Source: Whitmania pigra (lineage: Eukaryota; Annelida; Clitellata; Hirudinida; Haemopidae). Taken from it: a stretch of DNA of 64,000 nt. Numbering within the stretch: the stretch's first letter is position 1; each line of letters starts with the position of its first letter. Positions 35,901-47,421 of this stretch are shown here, piece after piece. The stretch is taken from NCBI GenBank assembly GCA_021613335.1, contig JAJTWR010000471.1, positions 1-64,000 of the forward strand, in the 5' to 3' direction. The notes beneath the pieces were generated by a model, which worked only from the letters and a program-made list of their open reading frames with translations, was not told where the DNA came from and searched no databases. Both the position numbers and the translations under genes were made by a program.

Positions 35901-36282
35901 CCTGAACTCTCCAAACCTTCAACTGTTTCCTTAAAAGTTGGCTTTAATACTTGTTATATGATCAACTGAAATCATAATATAAATAATTTAAAATCATTGC
36001 CTTAGGATCTCTTCTCAACTCTCAAAGTGAAATCTGCTGAAGAATACACATTGGGAGCCAACAAGCCTATTGGTGAGGCCAAGAGACTTCAATGGAATGT
36101 GCAGGGCTATGGTAAAACTCCAAAAGGTACTGAAAGATTCTTAATTGAAATTGAAAGTTTGTCATTTCTTACATAATCTCATTTCAGACATGGACAAATT
36201 CGTCACTCCATTTGACCAGAAAACCATGGAAATTGAACTGAAACCCATGCAGATTCGAACATTAATACTCACCTTGGAGTGA
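20902..36282 (+). CDS. Lysosomal-type alpha-mannosidase (GH38), paralogue 2
   Basis: Same fold and reaction as the upstream gene. There are 26 exons: 20902-21096, 21184-21286, 27702-27851, 28024-28217, 28733-28838, 29473-29564, 30204-30266, 30663-30779, 30837-31040, 31415-31481, 31540-31579, 31641-31710, 31805-31927, 32011-32127, 32195-32324, 32421-32500, 32624-32842, 32926-33038, 33130-33225, 33287-33374, 34033-34119, 35370-35460, 35558-35703, 35787-35936, 36006-36126, 36188-36282. The sum is 3,057 nt, or 1,018 residues. The ATG at 20,902 begins a short Arg-containing tail and a hydrophobic segment at residues 10-25, which could be a signal anchor or a signal peptide. H84 and D86 (HSHFDPGW), D200 ([12 protein letters not shown]) and [12 protein letters not shown] are kept, so the enzyme is probably active, but F85, P87 and T201 depart from the lysosomal norm. 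CxYExC near residue 63 supports the lysosomal subfamily. Intron 2 is 6.4 kb and full of transposons; confidence falls slightly for that join. Confidence 0.88.
21625..21697 (-). repeat. Candidate 3' LTR, 73 bp
   Basis: In element orientation it begins TGTAGTGTC and ends GATTGAATTC. It matches 24,189-24,261 with about eight differences, and similarity stops sharply at both ends. Confidence 0.7.
22578..23190 (-). mobile_element. Merlin-type DNA transposon, nested in Gypsy gag
   Basis: 613 bp with terminal inverted repeats that share CCAGATAAGCCC near each tip and GTTAA(C/G)CCCCGCCAC further in. It is flanked by an exact 8-bp target duplication CAAACGAC (22,570-22,577 and 23,191-23,198). A minus-strand frame at 22,672-22,971 resembles the N-terminal part of ISXO2/Merlin transposases ([12 protein letters not shown], then KKSFFESS about 35 residues on). 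The zinc-ribbon part is altered and the catalytic domain is missing, so it is non-autonomous. The insertion point falls in the second zinc knuckle of the host retroelement. Confidence 0.78.
24189..24261 (-). repeat. Candidate 5' LTR, 73 bp
   Basis: Partner of the repeat at 21,625. In element orientation an ATG lies about 15 bases inside it, where gag of such elements begins. Confidence 0.7.
24647..24694. repeat. Short dispersed repeat (SINE-tail-like)
   Basis: AAGTCCAAATCATCC, then GCAACGGACTTTAATCAAATAAATAAA. It recurs at 25,384 and 61,984. Confidence 0.65.
24775..24903. mobile_element. hAT-type MITE, 129 bp
   Basis: Ends TAGGGCTGGATTTA and TAAATCCGGGACTG form a 14-bp imperfect inverted repeat of hAT type. 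The element is flanked by a perfect 8-bp duplication TTGATATC (24,767-24,774 and 24,904-24,911). No coding capacity. Confidence 0.82.
25133..26350 (+). mobile_element. Pogo/Tigger-like transposon, degraded
   Basis: ACCGTATTTTCACGAAATAA at the left resembles Pogo-type termini. A frame at 25,463-25,669 encodes a Psq/CENPB-type helix-turn-helix ([27 protein letters not shown]). A second frame at 25,772-26,236 encodes the end of a DDE_1 catalytic domain ([31 protein letters not shown]). The frames are offset and the middle of the transposase is missing. I found no matching right terminus. Confidence 0.78.
25384..25433. repeat. Short dispersed repeat (SINE-tail-like)
   Basis: Second copy of the repeat at 24,647, ending in a run of AAATAAAT. 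Confidence 0.65.
26731..27108. repeat. Local direct duplication of about 120 bp
   Basis: 26,731-26,851 and 26,987-27,108 both begin TTGAGATCAATTCTTG, share a CATGCT..GA.ACACAGCTTCA core, and end in a similar CATCAA.TATAACAT segment. They are clearly related but diverged. No family recognised. Confidence 0.7.
29856..29934 (+). repeat. SINE-like repeat
   Basis: Shares GGCAG.GCGGATTC, GCA.CGTCCT and AGCTATG with 62,459-62,546, in the same order. GGATTCAAACC resembles a Pol III B box. It lies in intron 6 of mannosidase paralogue 2. Confidence 0.6.
33375..35369. other. Introns 20 and 21 of paralogue 2
   Basis: These two large introns flank exon 21 (34,033-34,119). The corresponding introns of paralogue 1 are about 155 and 149 bp. 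The extra DNA holds no transposase or clear terminal repeats that I can identify. Two related AAAAAAGGTCATC segments occur near 33,820 and 33,880. Confidence 0.55.
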
Positions 36283-36969
36283 CCCCTCCAGAGGTCCTGC
36301 AGGCTCTCCTAAGGGTCATTACCCGTAGATCCCTCGATATTCCTTGGCATAAATGGCAACATTTCTTTAGGTGCTGTGTAATCATACGCCTATTGCCACC
36401 CGAACAATTTATTAAAAGTTTTCCTAGTTTTAATTGTTCGATTAGATTTTAAAAATTTCATGAATAAAATTTGATCACATCGTTTGATGTTACCGGTGGC
36501 TGGGCATACTGTGCATGTTAAAAGGTTACAAACGTCCCTTAAATGTTGAAACATTGGACTAATCAGAACCAAATTTGGAATAGATACGTAAATTCTGATG
36601 TTACAAATTTGCATTCGATTGAACAAAAAATGCTTTCAAAATCAGCAAGGGCGGTTCTATAATAAGATACTTTGGCAGGGATCACACGCTGGAACTGCTG
36701 GGTGGGTTAAGGGGGACAAAGCTACTGAAATTTTCATCGAAAATGGTAAATTATTTCAATGATTTAAAATTATAATACAAGTTTTATAATTTAATTAATT
36801 TGTTTTTAATTTTTTATTTTATAGTTAGAATAATTGTATTTACTTCATTTTTTTCCAAATGACTGAGAGGTCCGTGGCAAACCCCCTTACAATCCACAAA
36901 ATGTCATATTAGGCTACAAGTGCTTTGGAGAAACTCAATTTACGTTTAAATTATCAAATAATTAATTTT

Positions 36970-37870
36970 TTTCAAACGATGTTTTTAGCAATTAATAACA
37001 TGTCCCTTATCTTCTAAAACTTTTATGCATCTATATTTTATTGATTTGATTAGTGTTTTTAATTAATCTTCTCCCAGACTGTACCATGACTTCATTATGG
37101 CCTTTTCTAGCTCGTTTTTTTTTCAAAATATATCTTTCCACCTCCATATACTTCATTAACATTTTTTCCCAAATGTTTTCAATTGGGTTGAGATCCTGGG
37201 ATAATGCTGGCCAACTCATCACCTTTATTTTCCTATCATTTTCGTCAACTTGGACACATGCATGGAAGCATTATCCTGCTGAAATACAAAGTTATCGCCG
37301 AAATTATTAACAAATGGTAGCAGAAAAGTATCTAATGGCTCAACACAAGTTGTTTTCTATTTAAGAATGCCAAAGGCGTTGTCCCTTTACATTGCTCCCC
37401 ATTCCATGACAGAGCCTCTTTTCCATACGTTAGTTGTGATATTGGCAGCCATCTGGTATATCCAAATTAAATAATTTTCATCAAAAAAAAGATTGTCTGG
37501 TCCCACCCGGATTTGAAGACAACTTGGCCCATTCCAAATGCATCTTTCTTGAGATGCAGAATCTTCAAACGTCTTTCATAACTTGAATTTTCCATTGTTA
37601 TTTAAATAATCGCAGGCAATCTTTTACAGACATTTAATTTCAAGCTTGTTATAAGCTGGTTTGCAGAGAAATCTTTGTTGAAAGCTTCGAGAGAGTTTTC
37701 TTCGCATCTTTGGTCGAAGTTTTTGACGTATTTTGTTCCATACTCTTCTGGATCTTGTAAAAATCGCTTCTATTTATTTGCTTGGCAATCTTGCTATGCA
37801 AAAATGTGCTGTTTAATTTTTCCTTTCTCTTCAGCTTAGTCCTCTTTTTTACCCATGATAAAAATATTAT
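36970..37870 (-). mobile_element. Tc1/mariner-type transposon relic
   Basis: The minus strand encodes the C-terminal part of a Tc1-like transposase: FQQDNASMH near 37,280 and WPALSQDLNPIENIWE near 37,200, separated by a frameshift. Stops and frameshifts continue upstream (in its own sense) to about 37,870. Ends not resolved. Confidence 0.78.
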
Positions 37871-37915
37871 TTACTAAACTATTGACTAGAAATATCCTTT
37901 ATATGCAGTCGAACC

Positions 37916-38482
37916 CGGTTATGTCGACGGCCTAGGGGTTTGCCAAAAAGCGTCGAGATAACCGAAAATCAATATGGCGACTGTATATTGACATGTACTT
38001 GCAATTTTTTCATGTACATAATGTGTGTTAATAAGTGAGGGTGCAGTTGCACGTGTTTTAGGTTTTTTCTACACAAAGGCAATTGATGTTTGATATTGAT
38101 AACAGCTGTATGTACAAACATGCTTGCTAACAACATAATGCACCAACTAACAGCAGAGATTTACCAGTTCTCAATATAAACCACAGCTGATTCTCGATAC
38201 AAACCTTTATGATTATTTTTTCCTAAAATTCTCTCTATTGACTAAATGTCCAGTTTTCTCTTAACACCTCCGGACATTTTTAGAACGAAAAAATAGAACA
38301 GAAAAAAACCCAGAATAGCTACAGAATACCTCTCAAACAAAATCAGTGAGAGTAAAATGGGTTCGGCGAGATAAATGAATCGACATAATCGATGAGAAGA
38401 CAAAGAAGGAATTGGGCGGTTCTACTTCAAAGACATCGACTTAATAGGGTTAACCGAGGTCGAGATAAGTGGGTTTCACGGT
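37916..38482. mobile_element. Tigger-like non-autonomous element
   Basis: Left end CAGTCGAACCCGGTTATGTC and, inverted, the right end CCGTGAAACCCACTTATCTC are alike over about 25 bp, of the type seen at Tigger termini. No transposase frame inside. Confidence 0.62.
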
Positions 38483-38662
38483 AGTTTAGATTTATATTAT
38501 GATCTGTTTTTTTTAAAAGCTTGTAAAAGTTTGCTAATAGACATTGCAAAGCGCTTGTAACCTTTAAAAAAAGCCTTTTAAACCTTTAAAAAATGACATT
38601 TTTATGAATTTACAAGCATTACTTGTTAAACCAATAAGAAATTTGGCACAAATGTATATAAA

Positions 38663-40800
38663 CAGGGTCGGACTGGCTTAAAAACCGGCCCGGGAAATTA
38701 GGCCGTGGCGGCCCACTTCATTATTAGTTTTATATAAATTTTTTCAATAATTTAATTACTTTTAATTTAATTTAATTTTTATATATTTTCTTTAGTTTCT
38801 ATAATTACGTCATATATAATAATGAAATTTTAAAGTTCAAAAACACTACTTTAAGTTGCAAGAATCTTTATATTTATCTTCAAATTCGTAATTATGCAAA
38901 CAACTTTAAACAGTTAAATAACTCCTAGTTTTAACAACTTAAACATAAGAAACACTAGAGTCTAAAATTTCTATTCACTATTGACTAGTGTAACAGCTTT
39001 TTCATCGTTTCGCTAGTCGATGCTAAAACATCAACGATTTCATTGTTATTGATTCTTGGAAGAAGGTCCTTCTCACAAGACATCAGCATAAATGATTGTG
39101 AAGTTGACTGGCTCAGCAAATTTCTTAATCTGTTCAAAATGTATTTCAATTTTGAAAACGACCTCTCACAGGCAACTTGTGATGAGGATAATGTCAATAC
39201 AAATTTGTAAGCCAGATACAAATGTGAATAAGCAAGAATTTGCAAATTAAACTTCTGGAGAACAAAATAACAAACAATACATTTTTTGCAAGGTTTGCAT
39301 TTATTTCTGTGGTTGTTGCTGTTTTCAACTGTTGGGATGGTAAAGATATTTTCAAGTAATTCTACTGATTCAGATTGTTGAATGTTGTCCGAGACAGAAT
39401 CCGATACCTCTATTTCAAAGATCAAATTATATTCATCTTCAAGAGTTGTTTGACAATTTTCTCATTTCCTTGCAAAATCCAATAATTCGGTATGAAGCTA
39501 ATCTTTTGTTACAGTATCCTCCAATTTGTTGACCAACCCACTCAGGTGCTGCAGTGAACCACTAGGCATTTTCAAAATTTCTGAAAAGTTCTTGGATCTA
39601 AACAAGATAAATCAGCGTAAAGACTACCATGCTCGAAGAATCTCTGTTTTAAACTATTAATAAGTTGATCCATAACCAGTGAACATTGACACGAAATTTA
39701 TCTTTTGCACTTTCAAGTGGTTGGTTGACAAATTATTTTTTCTTTCAAAACAGTCTGCACTTAAATGTCGAGATTTCTTTTTTCACCGTTTGCAAATTTT
39801 TTAAATATGTAGCTGCTTGAAAAATTGAACCAAAATTTCATCTACTTTGCTTAATTCAGTCTTGAACCATCTTATAGGCTCGTAGTATATCCATTCCAAT
39901 TGGTTGCAAATATTCCGATAATGGCGTTGTGTGTTCAAATATTTTCAAAAATAATTGTGCCGTTAGAATAAATTCAAAACTTATCAATGAATCTAACAGA
40001 GCTTTCTCTCTGAATCGGACATCATTATTGAATTTGTTTGATGTAGAAATATCATGAACTGTTTGTAGCAGGTCAATGTTCAAAAAATCGACATGTTTCT
40101 TGATTGGAAGGTTTGATCAAGAAAGTTCCAAATATTTTAGTAAAAGCTCTGTCTTTTACCTACAAACAGGTTTCACCAATTACAGATATGTATTTCAATT
40201 TGCTAAATTCACGCCAAACATTGAATCGTAAATATGATTCCAGAAGAAAGACTGCACATGTGTTTAAAACACCAAATTAAGTAACAACTTCAGCCGTTTT
40301 TTTAGTGACTTCACCCATTACCAAATTTAAGACATGGGCATAACACCATACATGAATCTGGCCTGGAGAAACTGTATTTAACCAGGCATTGAATCCACTG
40401 TATTGACTTTGCATGTTAGACACACCATCGGTGGAATTGCCAATACATTTAATAACAGCAAAGCCTAACTTTTCAAAGACGCCACAAACCAAATCACACA
40501 TTCCTTTTCCAGTCGTTGATGTACAATTGACTATAGCTATTACACGTTTGTGTAAAAAAAAATTTTATTAAAACATTATATAATTTTGCGTTAAAATTAA
40601 TATGTTATAACCATTGACTTAGGAAGCTTATTATAAAAATATATTTAGACTCCTTATGCAATGATTTGCTGTTTCAGTTTGGTTATTTTTAATGCAAACT
40701 ATTGTTTGAAGCTATCATATAATCAGGTAATTTCAGTTAAAACTAAAAATATAATAACTTTTTTGGCAGTTGGCGGTCTCCGGCCCAGTCCAAGCCTATA
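38663..40800 (-). mobile_element. hAT transposon, ZMYM1-like, broken
   Basis: About 2.1 kb with ends CAGGGTCGGACTGGCTT and, inverted, TAGGCTTGGACTGGGCC, flanked by exact 8-bp copies of TATATAAA (38,655-38,662 and 40,801-40,808). Minus-strand frames give a catalytic-core segment (NSTDGVSNMQSQYSGF, HVWCYAHVLNLV) near 40,277-40,501 and the dimerisation domain (ACERSFSKLKYILNRLR) near 38,985-39,425. Frames are interrupted, and the N-terminal zinc finger is missing, so it is inactive. Confidence 0.85.
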
Positions 40801-40931
40801 TATATAAACACAATTTATATGTAATTTCCAAATTTGGCTTTTCATCAATTCAATATGTTATGAGTAATGCTAAAATTAAGGAGCGCTTTTAACCTTTTTA
40901 CACGCTCTTTAATAACGTCTGGGGTTTGGAT

Positions 40932-41415
40932 ATGTGCCATGAGAGGCATGAGCATTAAGCAATGGAATATGCTTTGTTTAATTGTTATTCAAACATGGAA
41001 CAATATATTGCCAAGGGAACTAATTTGTTCATCTTTGATCCCCCTGCCTTGTCCGCCCTTCTCCTCCACTAGATTTTATGAAAATGTTTGCCTTTTTTTG
41101 GCTCGTATCAAAATTTTTGAAAATTTTCACAAACATAAATAAGAAAATATTAGAAATAAAATCATTACAAACGTAAATTTTCTAGATTTACACATTAATT
41201 AATTTTCTGCAGCGAGGATTACTCACAAGCAATAACCCTCCCCCAACTTGCGGACGTTTTTTATGGATAACCCCAAAGTCCTCAAATGAAAAAAATTCTT
41301 TGATCCCGCAACGGGGACCAGACATGTGCCGCTGCTGTGAGAGGCATAAGCATTAACAATAGAATATGCTTTGTTTAATTGCTATTAATGGAGCAATATT
41401 TTACCAAAACTAATA
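40932..41415. repeat. Diverged direct repeats
   Basis: 40,932-41,024 and 41,333-41,415 share GAGAGGCAT.AGCATTAA and GAATATGCTTTGTTTAATTG, among other blocks. They lie just downstream of the methyltransferase gene; origin unknown. Confidence 0.65.
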
Positions 41416-41464
41416 AGGTGGAAACAAAACTGTTTCATTTGAAAAATAAACTGGTCCTAAAATT

Positions 41465-44400
41465 TCAACGCCTTCCAGACCTATTCGCCCCCTTGCCCGC
41501 TTTTCCTCTGCCCTTGCCAGTTTTTCCTCGACCTTTGCCAGCTTTTCCCTTGCCTTTGGATGCTTTGATTTTATTCATCCTTATATCCTTCTTCATTCTT
41601 GGATCAACAACCTTGTATTGTCCCTTAACACCAGCTGGTCTTGCTACCCGCTTGCCGACTCCCTTCTTTGCCACCACATACGTCACCTCTTTCTTCTTTG
41701 ACTTCAACAGGCCAGCTTTTTTGTAGATTCTTTAAAGATGGAATGTACAAATAATTCTCAAATATAATTTAAATGTATAAAAGAAATTTACTCACTCTTT
41801 GGCCTGTTTCATCTTCTCTTTCTCACTGAATTCTTCGCTCAATCCCTCAGTTTTCTTTCGAGCTCTTTCAAGTTTCTTATTCAACTGTTAAAGTAACATC
41901 ACAGATTATTTAAAAGATACTGACTTTTGCTAATAAAAAATACATCGATGAATTGAAAATTCACAGATGGTCATTAAATAAAACCTTGAACTTCTTTTTA
42001 GCCGTTGCCTCTGCCACCTTCTTGATGGGATTGGCATCGATAGCCCTTTGTTTTTCTTTGTAACGTTGAATTTGTTCCTGCAAACCGTTATTCTGTTAGA
42101 ATTCCACTCTCAACAATCGTATGATGTGTCACTAAAATACCTTGGTGACTGGGAGCTGCCTTTGGCTGTGTTTCTGGTCATCGTGAAGGAACCAGTCAGG
42201 AGCATTATCATCATCGTACGAATATCTTCAACGAAGCAAGAACGAAAATGAAGCTATTCTTAGCGTTTCATAATATCAACTGTCCTCACCTGTTGTAAGA
42301 CATATCAATGATCTCCCTTCTTCTTTTCCTGGATTTAATGAGTTCCTCACCAATTGCAAGTTCTGCTGGTGCCAGCTTAATCACCTTCTCTGCAATTAAT
42401 AAAGTGAATTTTGGTTAGAAATTGTTATGAGCAACATAAATATAACAAAAAACAAACTTTTCTTCTTGGGTTTTTCATTGCTTGGCATAATATCAACATC
42501 CTCTTCATCATCCCCAATATCTTCTCTCTCCTTATTTCTTATAGTGTCCCAATTCTCCCCTTCATCATCATAATCAGCGACGTCATCCCTATCGAATTTT
42601 ATTTTTTTTCTTGGAGCTTCTTGCATCTCGTGGTCGGATCCATCATCAATGTTTTCTTCATCCATGTCTGCATCATCACGTGTGAATACAGACATGGCCT
42701 CCTATTATTATTCAATATTAAGTCCAGAAAATAATCAAATCATGCACTGTATAAGTACAATTACCCTTTTCACTGCATCTAATGAAAACAGATCGATATC
42801 ATCCTGGGCCATGATGATATCACCAGGCCTTTCCATTCCCAAATCCAGCTTGTCCCTCATCTTCCTCTTCTCTTTCATGACCTGCTGCCTTTTCCTATGG
42901 AAAAATTAAATTCAGAAATACTTTCTAAAGATTGCATCCAGAAAATGTCACCAACTTCTTCTTTTCCTTGAGCTTCTCTCTTTCCCGATCATCTATTTCT
43001 TCTTGTTGCTTCTCAAATTCCTCATCTAACGAATCTTTATCTGAATCATTTCCATCAACCTCCATCTCCACATCTCTGAAATAAGTATCGACAATGAGCT
43101 CAAAAGGTTTACAAAACAATCCAATTGCGCTGCATGTTATTCAAGATATCGAGTACAATTCAAGTTAGTTATTTCAATTACCTGGTTTGACTTTCTTGCT
43201 TCCTTGACTGAAGAAAGTTGTGGATTTTGGTCCTCCACTTCCTCAGCTCCCTGCAAAATGAAACAAAATTACAACAAAATCCAGCACAAAAAGCTACAAC
43301 AATTGTCTGACTTGATAGATTTTTCTCCTAGAACTCTGATATCCTTACAACATTCCTTGATTTCATCGGTCGTTGCAGGATGTTCGAGAATCTCGTCATC
43401 ATCGATTTCAATCTTCCAAAAGATTTCAAATTAAGTTATGTTTGCCACATGACGCTAAGCATACCGAAAACATCCAAATATCACCTCGGTGCATCTCTGA
43501 AGGAGCTCAAGATAATTGGACTGAGTAGCAAATGTCAGTGCACTGAGCTTGTTTGTGAGAGTGTAGTTACCGTCCTCATAACCCTCGACTTTCCTGTTTA
43601 ATAAAGATGCAAACGTGTTCACCTTATTTCATTAACAATTCACTTTTTAAGACTCACTTAGAAACTTTCTCGGGGTGGAATAAATTGATCAGAGGTTTAG
43701 CAGGTTGCTCGGCATCCTTGAACACGTGTTTGGGATCGAGAAATTTTGGATCGATGACATCCGGTGCCAGGTATTTCTGACACACGACGAAGATCTCGGC
43801 AGATTCGTTTCTGGATGCCAATGGCTTCGTGGCATGAACATTCTTGAACATCTGCTTGAAGACCCACATCAAGCTGAAGTAATCCTTCGATCGGAAAACT
43901 TTTGTGACGAAGGTTCCTCCTTTCACGAGAAAGTCAGTGGCCAGCTTCAATGCCTGTAGAGTGAGCTCAGCTGCAAAGAATATTCTCCTTTTAGCAAAAA
44001 GTCAAGTCAGAACAATAATGCAGATTAATTATTAAATAATGAAAATGAACATTAAACAATCCTCGAATGACATGCCTTGTTGAAAAGCATCGTGTAGCCA
44101 ATTTGTTCCTACATTTGGAGCTCCATCATGCAACACAAGATCAGCTTTGCTGTCCAACAGAATCTTCTTTAATTTCTAAACATAAAAAATACCCCATGAT
44201 TAAGATCTAAGAAGTAATTCATAAAATGTAATATGTATTTGGCATACCTGTCTGCACTTGTCAGTTGTGATATCTTCCTGAATAGTTGTTACACCATGAA
44301 TTGGCTTAATGGGAACCAAATCAACACCTGATTTTTTAAAGACAAATGTTATGGTTAATGATTGCACTAATAAATTTCTGATGTAACCAAGACAAAACAT

Positions 44401-44689
44401 TCTAACCAACTAAAAGAGAGCTTGTGGGCATGCGTTCTTGGGCAGCTTGCAACCATCCTCCTGGTGCAGCACAAAGATCAATGCAAATTGATGATTTTTC
44501 GAGAAATTCAAATTTTCTGTCTAATTGAAGGATTTTGAAAGAGGCCCTGGATCTGTAACCTGAACGCAGTCAAACGTAATGTTTAAGCAAATTACCATTA
44601 TTAGAAATATTTAATTACAAACCTGAATCTTTAGCTAAGTGATAAAATTTATCCTTCCTTGCCTTTCCGACTTTTACTTTTTTGCCCAT
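41465..44689 (-). CDS. FTSJ3: FTSJ3/SPB1-type rRNA 2'-O-methyltransferase
   Basis: Nucleolar SAM-dependent enzyme of 60S maturation; yeast Spb1 methylates a guanosine in the A-loop of 25S rRNA. There are 16 exons (5' to 3'): 44623-44689, 44407-44559, 44248-44327, 44076-44175, 43658-43970, 43485-43593, 43312-43412, 43182-43250, 42956-43075, 42765-42894, 42458-42698, 42290-42389, 42141-42225, 41985-42077, 41796-41884, 41465-41729. The sum is 2,115 nt, or 704 residues, against about 840 in human and yeast. The start [20 protein letters not shown] is typical. The FtsJ domain has the SAM motif DLCAAPGGW (50-58) and tetrad K31, D117, K157, E192. An acidic middle and a C-terminal Spb1_C domain follow ([19 protein letters not shown]). 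The tail is a basic Gly-Lys repeat. Intron 4 uses a GC donor. The linker between the domains is shorter than usual. The exon 7/8 and 9/10 joins were chosen to keep frame and similarity. Confidence 0.92.
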
Positions 44690-47421
44690 GTTTTAGTCTA
44701 TTAATAAAGGATAAATTTAAATGAGAATGTCGTAAAAATTATTGACACCTATAATGTTAACTTAAACCTTACATATATTATAAGTCAGATTTCTATCAAA
44801 TCAAAGCAAGGTTTAACGATTCGGAAAGCATTCGTGTTATGTACAAAACACGAGATTTGTCACTTCATCATCGTTCAACATGTGCGAACAATAAAACCAA
44901 TGTTTAATTTATTTTATTTTATTAAATTAAACTAAATTTTAAAATATAAAAAAAAATTAAATGCATATTTTGATGTTTTTGATGCAAGTTGGCAAAAACA
45001 ATTTGCTTTTATGGTTTATTATTGCAATTTCAAACTTGTAAATGTTTATAAAAATTAACTTTATTTCAAATGATTTGTTATAAATGAATGTTCGATGCTT
45101 AATAGTACACATGGAGTTCTAGCCATTCCAGCGTTCGGCTTATTACTGTCGTTAGGAGAGTCTTTTATCGTTAAGGAGTGGTTGTTTGTTTCTTTTCGAG
45201 GAGTTCAGGTGAGGGATGGTCAAAGAACCACAAATGTATTTAATTGCACTTAAATTTTATATTATTTAGAAGCGCTTTAATGGTAATGTATGTGCTCATT
45301 AATTTTGGGCAAATCATTTTTTCAGTGTTTAATAAAAGCAGGAGCATAGCTTTTCTGTACGTGTTCATCATTCACTTCACTGATTAATGTTTATTTGATT
45401 GATTTGAATCTTGCTAAACCCTCATTCTGTAGTTTATAGATATTGTTTATTGAACAATTATAAGCCTCACTTTTGTCCTTGTTTTGTCAATTTGTTGAAT
45501 TTGGTTGCTGTAACTAACTGTTTTTGTTTATTTGTACATTAAATCATATCTGTGAATTAAATATTGTTTAGTAACATTACATCAATGAGGGTTGCATCAA
45601 CTGCTTTATGAAAATATTTACTAGTTTTATTTAAATTTATTGTAAATGTATCTTATGTTATAGTAACATTGATTTAAATATTTTCACTTCTTTTTTGACA
45701 TGACAGCAATTAACAATTACATAATAACAACAATGAATGCAAATTTTTATTAATGAATTGTTTGGTGCTAATGTCACATGTTGACACAGAACATAGTCAT
45801 ACTTAAAATTAGTGAGATGTTCAAACAATGCCTTAAAAGTTTGAGCCTACAACAATAACAAGTGACAATTAATTTTTTCTTGGGGGACAAGTTGCCAGCA
45901 CATACGTCATTGCTGAAGATGCTAATTGATGTTGTTTTCGTTATTTTCCATAACAAGGCAATTAAAGTTACTGATGATGATGCTGATGATCTATTGATGA
46001 TTAGTTGTCTGCCTCAGAACTTCTGTCGAGTTCATCATGTTCAACTTACCGAGTCACATTAAATTTAATTTTAAGTTTGCATTTCAGCTTATTCAACTCT
46101 GTGAGGCGACTATCAAGTTGAGATCAAATGAAGCTCAAAAGTCAACCCCACAAGGGATAAATTGAGGTAACTTCACGTTGCATTAATGTTTCGGTACTTT
46201 TGGTTCGATTAACTGCTGCTGCGTAATGAAATGACATTTGAATCCATTTGTCCGCTCGAGTTGGATTAATTTGTGTTGCGTAATGATCGTCTATGTAACG
46301 TCAACGTAAATGTAATGGGATTTATTTATTGTGTGGATCGTCTTTTGTGTTCCTGTTATCGTGTACGTACGTGTAGAACCTGTCTTTTCAATTGAGGGCA
46401 AATAATAGTAATAATAATAGTAATAAATAAGCTTTGATCGACATACAATGCGTTCTTTGTGAGTTCATGGGATGTGCCATGGAGCGGGAATAATTATCAG
46501 TTTTGTCTCGGAAGTAATTTTGCTTTTTAAATATTCCCAGGTGATTTATTCGTTTATTCTTGGAATTTTAATGTTTTATAATTTAATTTGGACGCCGTTG
46601 TTGTTGGCTCGAGTGTGATAACTGCCTTCAAACGTCTGGATGCGTGGGCGCTTGCTTCTAGCTGACTCGAATGAATGAATGAATGTGCAGTACTTCCACT
46701 TCTTAGTCATCATCATACCTAAAGTTATGTTAGTCCTTGTTATGTTGTTATTGTTATTATTCTGTTATTTATTATTATTTTAGTTATTCTTACTCGATAC
46801 ATTGGCTGAAACGCGTGCCAGAAATAAAGGTAAACACAGAGAGAGACGTTGAATTACAGACGTTTGAATTTCGATCGGAAAAATAAAGAAAAATGCATGC
46901 ACAGTTTATAAACACAGGAACTCCCAAAACTAACAAGTTCGGATTCTAACGTGTTTACTACGTGTCCATACTGCGTCCATAATTTAAACAACTTATTGCT
47001 GTTTGTTGCTTTTTAACGTCGAACAGGAAAACATGTGTTTACAGTTTTTCTTTTAATTGCATACTTTCATAAGAAATATCCTCTTAATCTGAATATCGGT
47101 TTGACGGCCTGGTGATTGTTCATTATTACTCGCACAAGTTAATCCGATTAAGGCCTTCCATTCCGTGCCTCATAAATAATTTATAATTCAACTTTAATTT
47201 AACCAAAACTGCACCCTGTGGTTCTTGTTTGCAATATTATTAAAGCGAGAAAAGTGAAGATTAAACATGATGTTTGGAACCCCTCTTTCATTCAAGTCAC
47301 GACAACATTCAAAGAAATGTTAATGGAATGCAAGAATGAATAATAATAAAATAAAATATAACATAATAACAATAATTACAGTAATAATAAGTTGATTCCT
47401 TTGTTCATTGAAAAGAATTCG
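44690..47421. other. Intergenic region between divergent genes
   Basis: The methyltransferase and navigator genes are transcribed away from each other across these 2.7 kb, so both promoters, and perhaps 5' non-coding or distant 5' coding exons of the navigator gene, lie here. I see no calponin-homology coding, tRNA or transposon. Small frames at 45,774-46,062 lack support. A short ATGA tetranucleotide repeat lies near 46,670. Confidence 0.55.

Noticed and set aside
36390..36626. 78-residue minus-strand frame after paralogue 2
   Set aside because: No similarity to any family and AT-rich flank composition.
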